Positions 15,454 through 23,773 of a stretch of DNA of 38,030 nucleotides are shown here, one piece after another. How positions within the stretch are numbered: the stretch's first letter is position 1; each line of letters begins with the position of its first letter. Under the pieces are notes generated by a model. That model did not search any database. It was not told where the DNA came from and was given only the letters and a program-made list of their open reading frames with translations. The position numbers and the translations under genes are program-made. The DNA comes from CAYNFH01 sp964396385 (GTDB taxonomy: Bacteria > Armatimonadota > Chthonomonadetes > Chthonomonadales > CAJBBX01), in the NCBI GenBank assembly GCA_964396385.1, contig CAYNFH010000033.1, positions 1-38,030 of the forward strand, in the 5' to 3' direction.

Positions 15454-15939
15454 ATGCATCCTGATTACAGTTTGCGCGTATACCGGCCGGAGGACTTGCC
15501 GCGACTGCAGGAGATCACCGCGGAAACGTTTGGGCCAGTCTCCATCGACCGGAATATGGAGGGGTTGTTCGGACCGTTCGGGTCCGGAGATTGGCGCACA
15601 CGCAAGGTGGCCGCCATCGCGGAGGACTGCCGGATCCAGCCGGACGGCGTCTTTGTGGCCGAGGACGGCGACGGTGCGGTGGTAGGATACGTTACGACGC
15701 GCCTCAATCCCGTGAGCGGTATAGGCTGGATCCCGAACCTGGCGGTGGACCCGGAGCATCAGAGCCGGGGTCTCGGGCGGGCTCTGCTTGAACGGGCGAT
15801 CTCATTCTTACGCGAGAGCGGGATGGAAGTCGCGAAGATAGAGACACTGGAGCAGAATCCCATCGGGCAGTCGCTCTATCCCAGCCTGGGTTTCCAGGAG
15901 GTTGCGCGGCAGATACACTATGCGATGAGGCTGATCTAA
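15454..15939 (+). CDS. GNAT family N-acetyltransferase
   Basis: The 161 residues carry a GNAT fold. Motif A is IPNLAVDPEHQSRGLGRALLERAI, with the acetyl-CoA pyrophosphate loop QSRGLG. It is preceded by GDGAVVGYVTTRL and followed by LEQNPIGQSLYPSLGFQEV (motif B). This resembles RimI-like and small-molecule acetyltransferases; the substrate cannot be read. AGGA lies 8 nt before ATG 15454, directly after ribokinase. Confidence 0.88.
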   Translation: MHPDYSLRVYRPEDLPRLQEITAETFGPVSIDRNMEGLFGPFGSGDWRTRKVAAIAEDCRIQPDGVFVAEDGDGAVVGYVTTRLNPVSGIGWIPNLAVDPEHQSRGLGRALLERAISFLRESGMEVAKIETLEQNPIGQSLYPSLGFQEVARQIHYAMRLI

Positions 15940-16012
15940 TTCACCACAGAGGACACGGAGAGCACAGAGTAAGGCGGAATCTCTGCGTCCTCTGCGTCCT
16001 CTGTGGTTCAAA
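15940..16012. repeat. CACAGAG-type inverted repeat
   Basis: The left arm ACCACAGAGGACACGGAGAG and the right arm CTCTGCGTCCTCTGTGGT type are near-complementary around a short spacer. It ends just before the ribosome site of the next gene. Confidence 0.7.
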
Positions 16013-16023
16013 GGAGTTTAACG

Positions 16024-18504
16024 ATGCGGGCGATTCGAATTGTGGCCGGAGTTGGCGGGGCACTGGCGGTCGGGATTGGTGCATGGGCAGTGCGGCCGTT
16101 CGCGCGCCATGCGCGGAGCGTCAACCCAAAAACCGGAAGGGTGGTGATGCTTCCTGGGCAGGATGGCGACAGCACGCTGCTGTTCAACGGCTGGCACATC
16201 CATCCCGTGGGGCGGGCGCTGGAGACCGGCGACTTCCTGCTCGGCGGCGCCATCAGCCCGGACGGGAAGACGCTGGCCATCGCGAACTGCGGCTACAACG
16301 CCCACGCGCTACACCTGGTAGACATCGCGACGGAGAAGGAGATCGCGCGGCTGCCGGTGGCACGATGTTGGAATGGTATTGCATGGGCGCCGGACGGTCG
16401 GCGGATCTATGTGGCCGGAGGGATGGCCAATCCGCTCAATGACGTGTACGTGTTCGAGCTGCGATACGGCCAGTGGCAACAGGCGCACGGCATCATGTTG
16501 TCTGAGAGCGCGCCGCCGAAGAGGTGCGTCGCGGGACTGGCGCTTAGCCCGGACGGCCGCCGGCTGTACGCGCTGAACAACTCGGACGAGAAGCTGTACG
16601 TGATCGACACGGAGAACGGGACCGGCGTCGCCAGCGTCAATGTGGGAGACCACCCCGTGGTCTGCCGGATCACGCCGGACGGGCGGACGCTGTACGTGGC
16701 CGCGTGGGGCGATGGGTCGGTGCGCGTGGTGGATCTCTCCAATCCGGCCTCGCCAAGCGTGACCGGAACCATCCCTACCGGGGCGCACCCGAACGACCTG
16801 GCGCTCTCGTCCGATGGCCGGCTCTTTGTCTCCTGCGGAAACTCTGACGAGGTCACCTGCATCGACACGACGACGGGCAAGGTTACCGACAGCGTGAAGA
16901 CCGCCATCAGCGCGAAGGCGCCGCCCGGCAGCACGCCCAACGCCCTGGCGCTGGCGCCGGATGGCCGTACGCTCTATGTGGCGAACGCGGATAACAACGA
17001 CGTGTGCGTAGTGGACCTATCCCACAAAGGGCGCTGCCACGTGACGGGGTTCGTCCCCACCGGCTGGTACCCGACGGCGGTCGCAGTAGCGCCGGATGGC
17101 AAGAAACTGATGCTCTGCAGCGGCAAGGGGCTAGGCTCGCAGCCGAACCCGGCCAAGACGCCCATTAACCCGAACGTGCCGGCCGGGTTCCAGTACATCG
17201 CAAAGCAGTTCCGGGGCGTCATCTCCTTTGTGGATGCGCCGGATTCAGCGACGCTGGCGGAGTACACGCGTCAGGCCCTCGCGGCCTCGCCCTACCGTGA
17301 CTCGGAGCTCCGGAGCGTAGCATCGGCGCGCAGGTCCGTGATCCCGACCCGTGTGGGCGACCCCTGCTCCATCAAGCACGTGCTCTACATCATCAAGGAG
17401 AACCGTACCTACGACCAGGTGTACGGGGACATGAAGAAGGGCAATGGGGACCCGGACCTGTGCCTCTTTGGCCAAGACGTCACGCCCAACCAGCATGCGC
17501 TGGCGGACCAGTTCGTCCTCCTGGACAACCTCTACTGCAGCGGCGAAGTGTCGGCAGACGGACACCCGTGGTGCGATTCGGCCATCGCCACCGACTTCAC
17601 GCAGCGCGCGTGGGTGCTCTCCTACTCCGGAAAGGGAGATCCCCCGGGTTCGGACAAGGTGCGCGTGCCTCAGAATGGTTATCTATGGGACGCATGCCGT
17701 CGCAAGGGGCTGACCTACCGCTCATACGGGGAATACGTGCACGCTACTTCCAGCGCCGCCGCGCCGGAGCAGCGCGTGGCGGGGGCGGAGGGGCTCATCG
17801 GACACGGCAGCCCGCGCTACGTGGGCATCGGCTGGCCGAAGGGCAGGGAGATGCGGGACACGGACAAGGCGGACGTGTTCATCGACGAGCTGCACGAGTT
17901 CGAGAAGACTAACAGCGTGCCGCAGTTCATGGTGATGTCCCTAGGGGAGAACCATACACGGGGAGCTACGCCGGGCTGGTTCACGCCGAAGGCATGCGTG
18001 GCGTCGAACGACCTGGCGGTGGGGAAGATCGTAGAGGCGGTCTCGCATAGCCCGCTGTGGAAGGAGTTCGCCATCTTCATCATCGAGGATGACGCGCAGA
18101 ATGGGGCCGACCACATAGACTGCCACCGGACGGCCGGGCTGGTGATCAGCCCCTTTACGCGGCGAGGCGCGGTGGACAGCACCATGTACAGTACGGCATC
18201 CATGGTCCGCACCATGGAGCTGATCCTGGGGCTGCCGCCACTGACACAGTACGATGCAGCCGCCACGCCCATGTACGAAAGCTTCACCGACAAGGCGGAC
18301 CTTACGCCTTTCAATGTAATCGGACCGCGAATCAGCCTGAATGAGCGAAACGGCCCGCGCGCCTACGGGGCGCAAGAGTCGGCGCAGATGGACTGGAGCG
18401 ATTACGACCGGGTGGACGAGCAGGCGCTGAACCGCATACTCTGGCGCAGTGTCAAGGGCGCGAACGCGCCGCTGCCGAGGATTGTGCACAGCCGCAGGGG
18501 GTAG
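16024..18504 (+). CDS. Exported YncE-like beta-propeller / phosphoesterase fusion
   Basis: The 826 residues have an N-terminal membrane segment (VAGVGGALAVGIGAWAV). YVTN-type propeller blades run from about 65 to 400, repeating SPDGRRLYALNN, TPDGRTLYVAAW and APDGRTLYVANA. The second half (about 445-780) is an alkaline phosphatase/phosphoesterase-like domain with YIIKENRTYDQVYGD, DGHPWCDSAIATDF, MSLGENHTRG and IIEDDAQNGADHIDCHRT, which contain likely metal ligands. Bifunctional YncE/phosphoesterase proteins occur widely; their substrate is unknown. AAGGAG lies 7 nt before ATG 16024. The stop is 1 nt from the 3' end of a convergent tRNA. Confidence 0.87.
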   Translation: MRAIRIVAGVGGALAVGIGAWAVRPFARHARSVNPKTGRVVMLPGQDGDSTLLFNGWHIHPVGRALETGDFLLGGAISPDGKTLAIANCGYNAHALHLVDIATEKEIARLPVARCWNGIAWAPDGRRIYVAGGMANPLNDVYVFELRYGQWQQAHGIMLSESAPPKRCVAGLALSPDGRRLYALNNSDEKLYVIDTENGTGVASVNVGDHPVVCRITPDGRTLYVAAWGDGSVRVVDLSNPASPSVTGTIPTGAHPNDLALSSDGRLFVSCGNSDEVTCIDTTTGKVTDSVKTAISAKAPPGSTPNALALAPDGRTLYVANADNNDVCVVDLSHKGRCHVTGFVPTGWYPTAVAVAPDGKKLMLCSGKGLGSQPNPAKTPINPNVPAGFQYIAKQFRGVISFVDAPDSATLAEYTRQALAASPYRDSELRSVASARRSVIPTRVGDPCSIKHVLYIIKENRTYDQVYGDMKKGNGDPDLCLFGQDVTPNQHALADQFVLLDNLYCSGEVSADGHPWCDSAIATDFTQRAWVLSYSGKGDPPGSDKVRVPQNGYLWDACRRKGLTYRSYGEYVHATSSAAAPEQRVAGAEGLIGHGSPRYVGIGWPKGREMRDTDKADVFIDELHEFEKTNSVPQFMVMSLGENHTRGATPGWFTPKACVASNDLAVGKIVEAVSHSPLWKEFAIFIIEDDAQNGADHIDCHRTAGLVISPFTRRGAVDSTMYSTASMVRTMELILGLPPLTQYDAAATPMYESFTDKADLTPFNVIGPRISLNERNGPRAYGAQESAQMDWSDYDRVDEQALNRILWRSVKGANAPLPRIVHSRRG

Positions 18505-18505
18505 A

Positions 18506-18578
18506 TGGGCCCGGTAGGATTCGAACCTACGATCCGCCAGTTATGAGCCGGCTGCCTTAACCACTAGGCTACGGGCCC
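18506..18578 (-). tRNA. tRNA with CAU anticodon (Ile2 or elongator Met)
   Basis: The 73-nt cloverleaf has acceptor GGGCCCG/CGGGCCC with discriminator A, D stem GCCT/AGGC and anticodon stem GCCGG/CTGGC. The anticodon loop is CTCATAA, and the T arm is GTAGG-TTCGAAT-CCTAC. No CCA is encoded. The CAU loop without three G-C pairs argues against initiator tRNA. Choosing between lysidine-modified Ile2 and elongator Met needs a specificity model. Confidence 0.9.
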
Positions 18579-18938
18579 GAACGCCCGATTGTACCAGACG
18601 AGAGACGAGGAAGCAAGGACTCATAGGAAAGCCGCGGAGCGCCGGGAGGCGCCCGCGGCTACCGTGGGCACGGTTTAACATAATTAGTCGGGGCAACTCA
18701 CTCAGGGGAGCTACCTTGGTCAGGTTGGCGCTGCTTCTCTGACGAGGTCGGGGCCAAATAGGGCAGCTTCGGACTTCCTGGTCTCTCGCTCCTTTGAGTG
18801 CACCGGGGATTATGACTGGACTCATGGTAACAGATGCATTCCCGGCTGTCAAGGGATCCGGAGGAGATTCTCCTGTCCGCGGGAACTCTCCAGATTCCCG
18901 GGGCGTAGCAAACAGGTTTGCCCGACGAGCATACTAAC
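18579..18938. other. 360-bp non-coding stretch between tRNA and the cysteine hydrolase gene
   Basis: A strong bulged hairpin lies at 18630-18660 (AGCCGCGG-AGCGCC/GGCGCC-CGCGGCT). A second potential stem pairs ACCT and GTCAG near 18712 with CTGAC and AGGT near 18745. The latter recalls a small structured RNA but does not carry the SRP RNA signature. No gene is supported on either strand. Confidence 0.5.
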
Positions 18939-19520
18939 ATGAGCCTGTCCAAGCGCCACCCCACCATCCTGCGCCCGGATAACACGCTGCTGGTGGCCAT
19001 AGACCTCCAAGAGCCGTTCCTGCGGGGTGTGACGGACCGGGAGTCCGTGCTCGCGCGCTGCGAGCTTCTGGTGGAGGGCTGCTCCGTACTGCGAGTCCCG
19101 GTGCTGCCCACCGTTCAGAACGCGGAGCGGCTCGGGCCGCCGGTATCGGAGATCGCACGCCTCCTGCCGGCGGCATGCGGCACCGTGGACAAGCTCTGCT
19201 TTAGCTGCGCCGGAAGCGAGCCGTTCCTGGCGGAGGTGCGCCGGTCCGGGCGGAAGCAGATCCTGCTGTGCGGCGTGGAGACGCACATCTGCGTGTGCCA
19301 GACGGCGCTGGACCTGCTCAACGAGGGATACCAGGTGCACGTCGCCTCGGATGCCGTCTCGTCCCGCTCGGAGGAGAACCGGCGAGCGGGGCTGCGCCGG
19401 ATGGAGGCGGCGGGAGCTATCCCCTCCTCGGCGGAGATGGCGATCTACGAGCTGCTGGGGGAGGCCGGAACACCGGAGTTTCGGGAGATCCTGCGGCTGA
19501 TCAAATCGGCTTCAACGTAG
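18939..19520 (+). CDS. Isochorismatase-like cysteine hydrolase
   Basis: The 193 residues show the family triad layout: VAIDLQEPFLRG (Asp), TVDKLCFSCAGS (Lys) and GVETHICVCQTALDLL, with the nucleophilic Cys in the HICV context and the preceding cis-peptide-like GVE. SDAVSSRSEENRRAGL follows. The family includes nicotinamidases, isochorismatases and amidohydrolases; the HxxC pattern fits YcaC-like hydrolases, and the substrate is unclear. ATG 18939 has no good Shine-Dalgarno. A TTG at 18918 would add seven residues. Confidence 0.85.
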   Translation: MSLSKRHPTILRPDNTLLVAIDLQEPFLRGVTDRESVLARCELLVEGCSVLRVPVLPTVQNAERLGPPVSEIARLLPAACGTVDKLCFSCAGSEPFLAEVRRSGRKQILLCGVETHICVCQTALDLLNEGYQVHVASDAVSSRSEENRRAGLRRMEAAGAIPSSAEMAIYELLGEAGTPEFREILRLIKSAST

Positions 19521-19653
19521 CTGCCGAAAACGTCACGGCTGGAGCGGGCGGGCGTTTTGTGAGGAATGGGACAGTCAGCGCGGGGCGTGAGCCGTTCCGC
19601 TGAACGGTAATCCGAGACCTGTCCGTCGTACCGCCCAATGGAGGGCGACCAGG

Positions 19654-20601
19654 ATGTCGCACAGGAAAACCCTTCTTCTCGCGGCCGTGGTGCTCTACCC
19701 CCTCCCCGCCGGCTGCGGAGGCGGATCCGGCCAAAGCGGCGGAAACCGCTCCAGACCGCTCCTTATCGCCACCACTCGCGTTACCCGCGCACAGGTCGCC
19801 ATGGCCGGCCTCGCGGTGCGGATCAACCGGAGCCACTCCCCCGCCATGGGGCATCGTGCCGCCGTGCTGCTTCGCGCGCTCCAGAGGAAGCGGGACGTGG
19901 AGCAGGGCCAGGACGAGGATACGGGCCTCTACTACGCGCTGAACGTCCAGGAGGACGGATCTGGCAGCCAGAACCTGTTCCTGGACAGCGGGGACTCGTC
20001 GCCTGCCGGCAGTTTCACCTGGGGCGTTCCACTCTGGAACAGCGGCCAGCCGGGCACCTATCCCGCGACCATCCAGGCCCAGTACCGCATCACGGCGGGC
20101 GAGTTCGCGGGAGACCACGGTGAGGCGGACGTTACGCCGGACGACCCGGATGGAAACAGCGGCCACATTCACCTGATCCTGATAGACGCGCAGAAGGACA
20201 GCAGTACCGCGGACTTTACATTCTCGCGGGGGGCCATCACCGGCACCATCGCCTGCACGCTGGCGGACGGAACCTCCTACAACTGCCAGGAGAGCACACC
20301 CACCAGCGGCAGCGGCGACATGGTCTTCCAGATCAACTTCCCGGACGGCGGCACCGAGACCATTGACCTGAATCCGGACGGCACCGCCTCCGAAACCTAT
20401 ACCGACGCTCAGGGCAATACCGATGGAACGGGAGAGGTGACTTCCAGCGGGGACGACACTATCACCTACCCGGACGGAAGCGATGAGACGGTGAACGTGG
20501 ACACTGCGCCGGAGGACGATTCCGGCGGAGACGCCAGCAGCGAGTCGCTGCGACGGCATTCAGGCATTTGGGCGGTCAGGCGCTCAGGAGTCAGGCATTA
20601 G
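19654..20601 (+). CDS. Putative lipoprotein of unknown function
   Basis: The 315 residues start MSHRKTLLLAAVVLYPLPAGC, a lipoprotein signal with lipobox LPAGC (Cys21). The mature part is acidic and low in complexity, with repeated Thr/Asp/Gly strings such as NFPDGGTETIDLNPDGTASE and TYPDGSDETVNVD, resembling short beta repeats. GDMVF and LADGTSYNCQ segments precede them. The last 16 residues (RRHSGIWAVRRSGVRH) and the stop are encoded by a dispersed TTCAGGCA-type repeat and switch abruptly to basic composition. No family is recognised. Confidence 0.7.
   Translation: MSHRKTLLLAAVVLYPLPAGCGGGSGQSGGNRSRPLLIATTRVTRAQVAMAGLAVRINRSHSPAMGHRAAVLLRALQRKRDVEQGQDEDTGLYYALNVQEDGSGSQNLFLDSGDSSPAGSFTWGVPLWNSGQPGTYPATIQAQYRITAGEFAGDHGEADVTPDDPDGNSGHIHLILIDAQKDSSTADFTFSRGAITGTIACTLADGTSYNCQESTPTSGSGDMVFQINFPDGGTETIDLNPDGTASETYTDAQGNTDGTGEVTSSGDDTITYPDGSDETVNVDTAPEDDSGGDASSESLRRHSGIWAVRRSGVRH
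20553..20599. repeat. TTCAGGCA-family repeat at the lipoprotein 3' end
   Basis: The degenerate units are CATTCAGGCATTTGGG, CGGTCAGG, CGCTCAGG and AGTCAGGCATT. It encodes the basic C-terminal tail of the lipoprotein and abuts its TAG stop. Confidence 0.5.
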
Positions 20602-20613
20602 AGGAGAGGACAC

Positions 20614-21618
20614 ATGATAGACCTCGATTCGCTGCCGATGCGGCTGGCGGTAGGCCAGGTGAACGAGCTGACAGACGAACATCTCGCCTTCACAGCCCAG
20701 TGCGGGCTGGCGGACATCCTCATGAACACCCCGCGCCTGCCTGGCGAGGAGCGCTGGGAGTACGACGATCTTGTCCGGCTGCGGGAGCGGGCGGAGAGTT
20801 TCGGGGTCCGGCTGATCTGCCTGGAGAACGTGCCGGTGAGGTTCTACGACCAGATCATGTTGGGCGGGCCGGGCCGGGAGCGTCAGTTGGAGAACATGCA
20901 GGCGACTGTCCGCAACATGGGGCACGCCGGCATCCCGATCCTGGGCTACCACTGGATGCCGAATGGCGTCTGGCGCACGGAACGGTCCCTGCCTATCCGA
21001 GGCGGCGCGATCTCAAACAGCTTCCGGCTGGAGGATGCCCGGCAGATAGCCAACACCCACGACCGTGAATACAGCGCAGAGGAGATGTGGGACAACTATC
21101 ACTGGTATCTGGAGCGGATGCTGCCTGTCTGCGAGGAGGCCGGCGTGCGGATGGCGCTCCACCCGGACGACCCGCCCGTGCCGATGCTGGGCGGCATCGC
21201 GCGGATATTCGGGAGCTTCGAGGGGTTCCGTCGGGCGATGGAGGCGCACTCCAGCCCCATGCACGGCCTCGACTACTGCCACGGATGCTGGTCCGAGATG
21301 CGCGGTGGGGCCGGCATATTGGAGTCGCTGGATTTCTTCGGTCGGGAGGGGCGGCTCTTCTACGTCCACCTGCGGGACGTGCAGGGCGAGGCGGAGGATT
21401 TCCAGGAATGCTTCATCGACGAAGGAAACAGCGACGTGCTAGCGGTCATGACGAAGCTGAAGGAGGTGGGCTTTCACGGGTTCATCATCGACGACCACGT
21501 CCCGCGTTTCGTGAACGACTCCTCGTACGGCCATCGCGGCAGGGCTTACGCTATCGGGTACCTGCGGGCGATGCTGGACGTGGTGGAGAAAACCTCCCCC
21601 CAACCCCCTCCTTCGTAA
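20614..21618 (+). CDS. uxuA: Mannonate dehydratase (UxuA family)
   Basis: The 334-residue TIM-barrel enzyme dehydrates D-mannonate to 2-keto-3-deoxygluconate in hexuronate breakdown. Family-like segments are LICLENVPV, GYHWMPNGVWRT, MALHPDDPPVPMLGG (metal-binding His/Asp region), GLDYCHGCWSEM, FYVHLRDVQG and IIDDHVPR. GAGAGG lies about 10 nt before ATG 20614. The C-terminal tail TSPQPPPS and the TAA stop come from the left inverted repeat of the DUF559 element. The core ends at about residue 325. Confidence 0.92.
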   Translation: MIDLDSLPMRLAVGQVNELTDEHLAFTAQCGLADILMNTPRLPGEERWEYDDLVRLRERAESFGVRLICLENVPVRFYDQIMLGGPGRERQLENMQATVRNMGHAGIPILGYHWMPNGVWRTERSLPIRGGAISNSFRLEDARQIANTHDREYSAEEMWDNYHWYLERMLPVCEEAGVRMALHPDDPPVPMLGGIARIFGSFEGFRRAMEAHSSPMHGLDYCHGCWSEMRGGAGILESLDFFGREGRLFYVHLRDVQGEAEDFQECFIDEGNSDVLAVMTKLKEVGFHGFIIDDHVPRFVNDSSYGHRGRAYAIGYLRAMLDVVEKTSPQPPPS

Positions 21619-22207
21619 GGAGGGGGAGTTGTTCTCCGCAATGCAACACCCGGCGTGGGCGAGTTGTTCCGAGCTTGCGGACGTGACCAGTGGGATTCGT
21701 GCACTGGATGGGTAGACCGGCTCCTGAGCAGGCCATGGGTGTGTGACTATGACGGAGTTCTTCAACCGGAGACACCTGACGCCGCTCCGCAGAATACTGC
21801 GGAACGGGGCTCCGCCGGCGGAGACCAGGCTGTGGTCGCGGCTAAAAGGTAAGCAAGTAAACGGCTGCAAGTTCCGCCGCCAATTCAGCGTTGAGAACTA
21901 CGTCATCGACTTCTACTGCCCGGCGTTGAAGCTTGCGATCGAGATTGACGGCCGATCGCATTATGAAGCCGGAGCTGCAGCATACGATTCAGAGCGGCAG
22001 CGGCTCATTGAGCGGTTCGGGATCCGGATCCTTCGGTTTACCAACACTTATATTTGCACCAATATGGACGGAGTTATGGCCCGCATCGCCGAGGAAACTG
22101 GCGCTCCAAATCCTTAGTAGCCTGTATCCCACCGGCCGGAATGAGCATAGGAAAGGACGGTGGGCCGGAGAGCCCCCTACTTACGAAGGAGGGGGTTGGG
22201 GGAGGTT
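21591..22207. mobile_element. DUF559-bearing element with ~38-bp terminal inverted repeats
   Basis: The left end (21591-21630) and the reverse complement of the right end (22171-22207) are nearly identical: AACCTCCCCC(C)AACCCCCTCC followed by TTCGTAAG(G/T)AGGGGG, differing by one indel and one substitution before diverging. Each end contains the hairpin CCCCCTCCTT-CGT-AAGGAGGGGG (imperfect on the right). One gene (DUF559) lies between them. Two closely spaced inverted pairs without a gene occur at 25155-25232 and 36311-36389. No target duplication is evident. Calling it mobile is inference from this arrangement. Confidence 0.6.
21749..22117 (+). CDS. DUF559 family (PD-(D/E)XK endonuclease-like) protein
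   Basis: The 122 residues match the DUF559/Vsr-like fold. LRRNGAPPAETRLWSRLKGK-type N-terminus leads to CKFRRQFSVENYVIDFYCPA, LKLAIEIDGRSHY (Asp in VIDFYC, Glu-x-Asp in AIEID, the nuclease core) and ERFGIRILRFTNTYI, followed by a short helix. The family is abundant but biologically unassigned; a nicking or restriction role is speculation. The gene sits between terminal inverted repeats with a 118-nt leader. A GTG at 21743 is an alternative start; the Shine-Dalgarno is weak. Confidence 0.88.
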   Translation: MTEFFNRRHLTPLRRILRNGAPPAETRLWSRLKGKQVNGCKFRRQFSVENYVIDFYCPALKLAIEIDGRSHYEAGAAAYDSERQRLIERFGIRILRFTNTYICTNMDGVMARIAEETGAPNP

Positions 22208-22984
22208 GAGTTCCGCCGGGAGCAGCAGTCTCTGGTCAACGATCGGATGGCCAGCCGGCCTGAGCAAGGCTTCCTCCGGTGCCGATTCGGATGGCCGGAG
22301 CAGGGTGCTCCGCTGGCGATACCCTTCGGATCTGTGCTCCAGGTACGGCAGGCACTCCTGCGCGGCAGCCTGGACCGGTGCAAGCTGGGCGGAACGGGCG
22401 AGCTCCCGCACAACGGGCAAGGCCGAACCATCTCCCACCCGCTCCAGCGCCTTCAGGATAGCCAGCGCCAGCTTTGGGTGGCGCTGGTTCTTCCAGAGAG
22501 CGTGATTCAAAATGGCACGCTCCCGCTCGTCCAGGTACTGGGAATCCGTTGTCTGGAGCCGCGGCAGCAGGTTGATGGCCGCGGCTTGCACCATCCCTGT
22601 CAGGTGCTCGTCGTCATCATTGAGGGACCCCACAAGGGCACCGATGAGGCGCGGATCATCCTCGCGGACCAGGCGTTGGGCCACTTGCCGCCAGCGCCAC
22701 CTGGCAAGAAATGCCACAATGGACAGCACAACAAAGGTCAACAGGACCGCCACGAAGGCGTCGTTCATCCATTCGGCTGCGGTTGCGTTGAACCTCGAGA
22801 AGAAGTAGGCTAGCCCGATTACGGCGCCGCAGACCGCGTATGCCCGCAGGAGAAGATCGCGGCCGCGCTTCTGCTGATGCGCCAGCTCCCGCATAGCCTC
22901 GATTGGCGCGATGCCCTGCTCCGTCCGCACCTCCGGGACCGCGGAGCGCTCGGTCTCTTGCTGCTGCTCAAGCTGGTTTAGCAT
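22181..22984 (-). CDS. Membrane protein with HEAT-like C-terminal region, unknown function
   Basis: About 267 residues. The N-terminus is Gln/Glu-rich (NQLEQQQETERSAVPE). Two transmembrane helices follow (LLLRAYAVCGAVIGLAYFF and FVAVLLTFVVLSIVAFLA). Helical repeats resembling HEAT/armadillo units come next (LIGALVGSLNDDDEHLTGMV, PKLALAILKALERVGDGSAL, VVRELARSAQLAPVQAAAQE). The final residues NLPQPPPS and the stop are encoded by the right inverted repeat of the DUF559 element. A GTG at 23005 is an alternative start with GGAG 10 nt upstream. It may be co-transcribed with the two small genes upstream. Confidence 0.7.
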   Translation of the reverse strand: MLNQLEQQQETERSAVPEVRTEQGIAPIEAMRELAHQQKRGRDLLLRAYAVCGAVIGLAYFFSRFNATAAEWMNDAFVAVLLTFVVLSIVAFLARWRWRQVAQRLVREDDPRLIGALVGSLNDDDEHLTGMVQAAAINLLPRLQTTDSQYLDERERAILNHALWKNQRHPKLALAILKALERVGDGSALPVVRELARSAQLAPVQAAAQECLPYLEHRSEGYRQRSTLLRPSESAPEEALLRPAGHPIVDQRLLLPAELNLPQPPPS

Positions 22985-23027
22985 CGCTCGCGCTTCCCGC
23001 CGCACGGGCGGGCTACTCCGGGTTGCA

Positions 23028-23219
23028 TCATGAGAGAATCCAGCCGCACCGCCGGCAGCGCGGCTTTGGCCACTGGTCCTTCAGCGGGATTTCTGCTCGG
23101 CATGCCTCGCAATAGATGACGGAGGACGGGAGTCGGAATACTGAACCTCCGCTTCCCGTCCCGGCGCCGGATTCCGACAGGTTATTCTTGGGTATCTCCA
23201 CGTGGTTAACGACGGTCAA
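23028..23219 (-). CDS. Small zinc-ribbon protein (tentative)
   Basis: The C-terminal 30 residues carry a clear zinc ribbon: YCEACRAEIPLKDQWPKPRC, then RRCGW (CxxC...CxxC). The N-terminal half, from a TTG start at 23219, is poorly conserved-looking and passes through a GACGGGA repeat (GSGGSVFRLPSSV). It starts 15 nt after the 123-residue gene and ends 23 nt before the GTG start option of the membrane protein. Start codon uncertain. Confidence 0.45.
   Translation of the reverse strand: MTVVNHVEIPKNNLSESGAGTGSGGSVFRLPSSVIYCEACRAEIPLKDQWPKPRCRRCGWILS
23114..23160. repeat. GACGGGA-family repeat
   Basis: GATGACGGAGGACGGGAGTC faces CTTCCCGTCCCGG. The same words occur at 7294-7352 and 34447-34503. 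Confidence 0.45.
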
Positions 23220-23234
23220 GTGCAGCGTGAGGTT

Positions 23235-23606
23235 TCATCCCGCCGCTTCGGCGGTCTTCTCCTGGTCGAGGTGCGCCTTGGCCGCCGCGCCAACGCGCAC
23301 AGAGAGCGTCTCCGCTTCACGGGCCGAGCCGCCATCCACCACGCCGCGATGCGTCTGGCCGTCCGTGCCCTGCCACTCCACGTTGACGCGGTCGTTCTTG
23401 CTGTGCGCGAGGAATGCGACGAGTTGGTGGCAGAGGTCGCGCGCAGCAGTCTGTGAAGTGACGGCAACACCGACACGGTGCAGAATGTCCCCTTCCGCGG
23501 CAGCCGCAGGCTCCGTCTGATGCCCCCTGACGCGCGGCAGGATCCTATCGATGAACTCCGTCCGGTCCGGTTCCGTAGCAAAGCCAAGAGTGATGACAAA
23601 TGCCAT
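23235..23606 (-). CDS. Small protein of unknown function
   Basis: The 123 residues have a strong ribosome site (AGGAGG 5-6 nt before ATG 23606). The sequence is mixed alpha/beta: MAFVITLGFATEPDRTEFID, then LCHQLVAFLAHSKNDRVNVE, WQGTDGQTHRGVVDGG. The middle segment slightly recalls EACC1-like effector-associated components (helix, then a two-strand xVxVxWxG motif), but this is too weak to name. There is no signal peptide. It is the first gene of a short leftward cluster with the zinc-ribbon and HEAT-like genes. Confidence 0.65.
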   Translation of the reverse strand: MAFVITLGFATEPDRTEFIDRILPRVRGHQTEPAAAAEGDILHRVGVAVTSQTAARDLCHQLVAFLAHSKNDRVNVEWQGTDGQTHRGVVDGGSAREAETLSVRVGAAAKAHLDQEKTAEAAG

Positions 23607-23773
23607 GACACCCTCCTTTCTCGCATGCGTCTATCTCGCTATTCCACGGGCTCTCGACGCAACCCTGCGCGGGCACCGCAATAGCGACCGGGCCGGTATA
23701 CTTTAGAGGTGAGAGGTGAGACGTGCCTGCCGGAGCACTTTGGCTTAACGGTAAGAGTGATTGGGAGGGGTAA

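Noticed and set aside
18700..18765. SRP (4.5S) RNA on the minus strand
   Set aside because: There is a partial resemblance (GACC...GAGAAGCAGC), but the GGAA-type tetraloop and the conserved asymmetric loop are missing.
21591..22207. CRISPR-like or RAYT/REP element
   Set aside because: Repeats are not regularly spaced with spacers, and the encoded protein is DUF559, not a Y1 tyrosine transposase. The element is reported under its own description.
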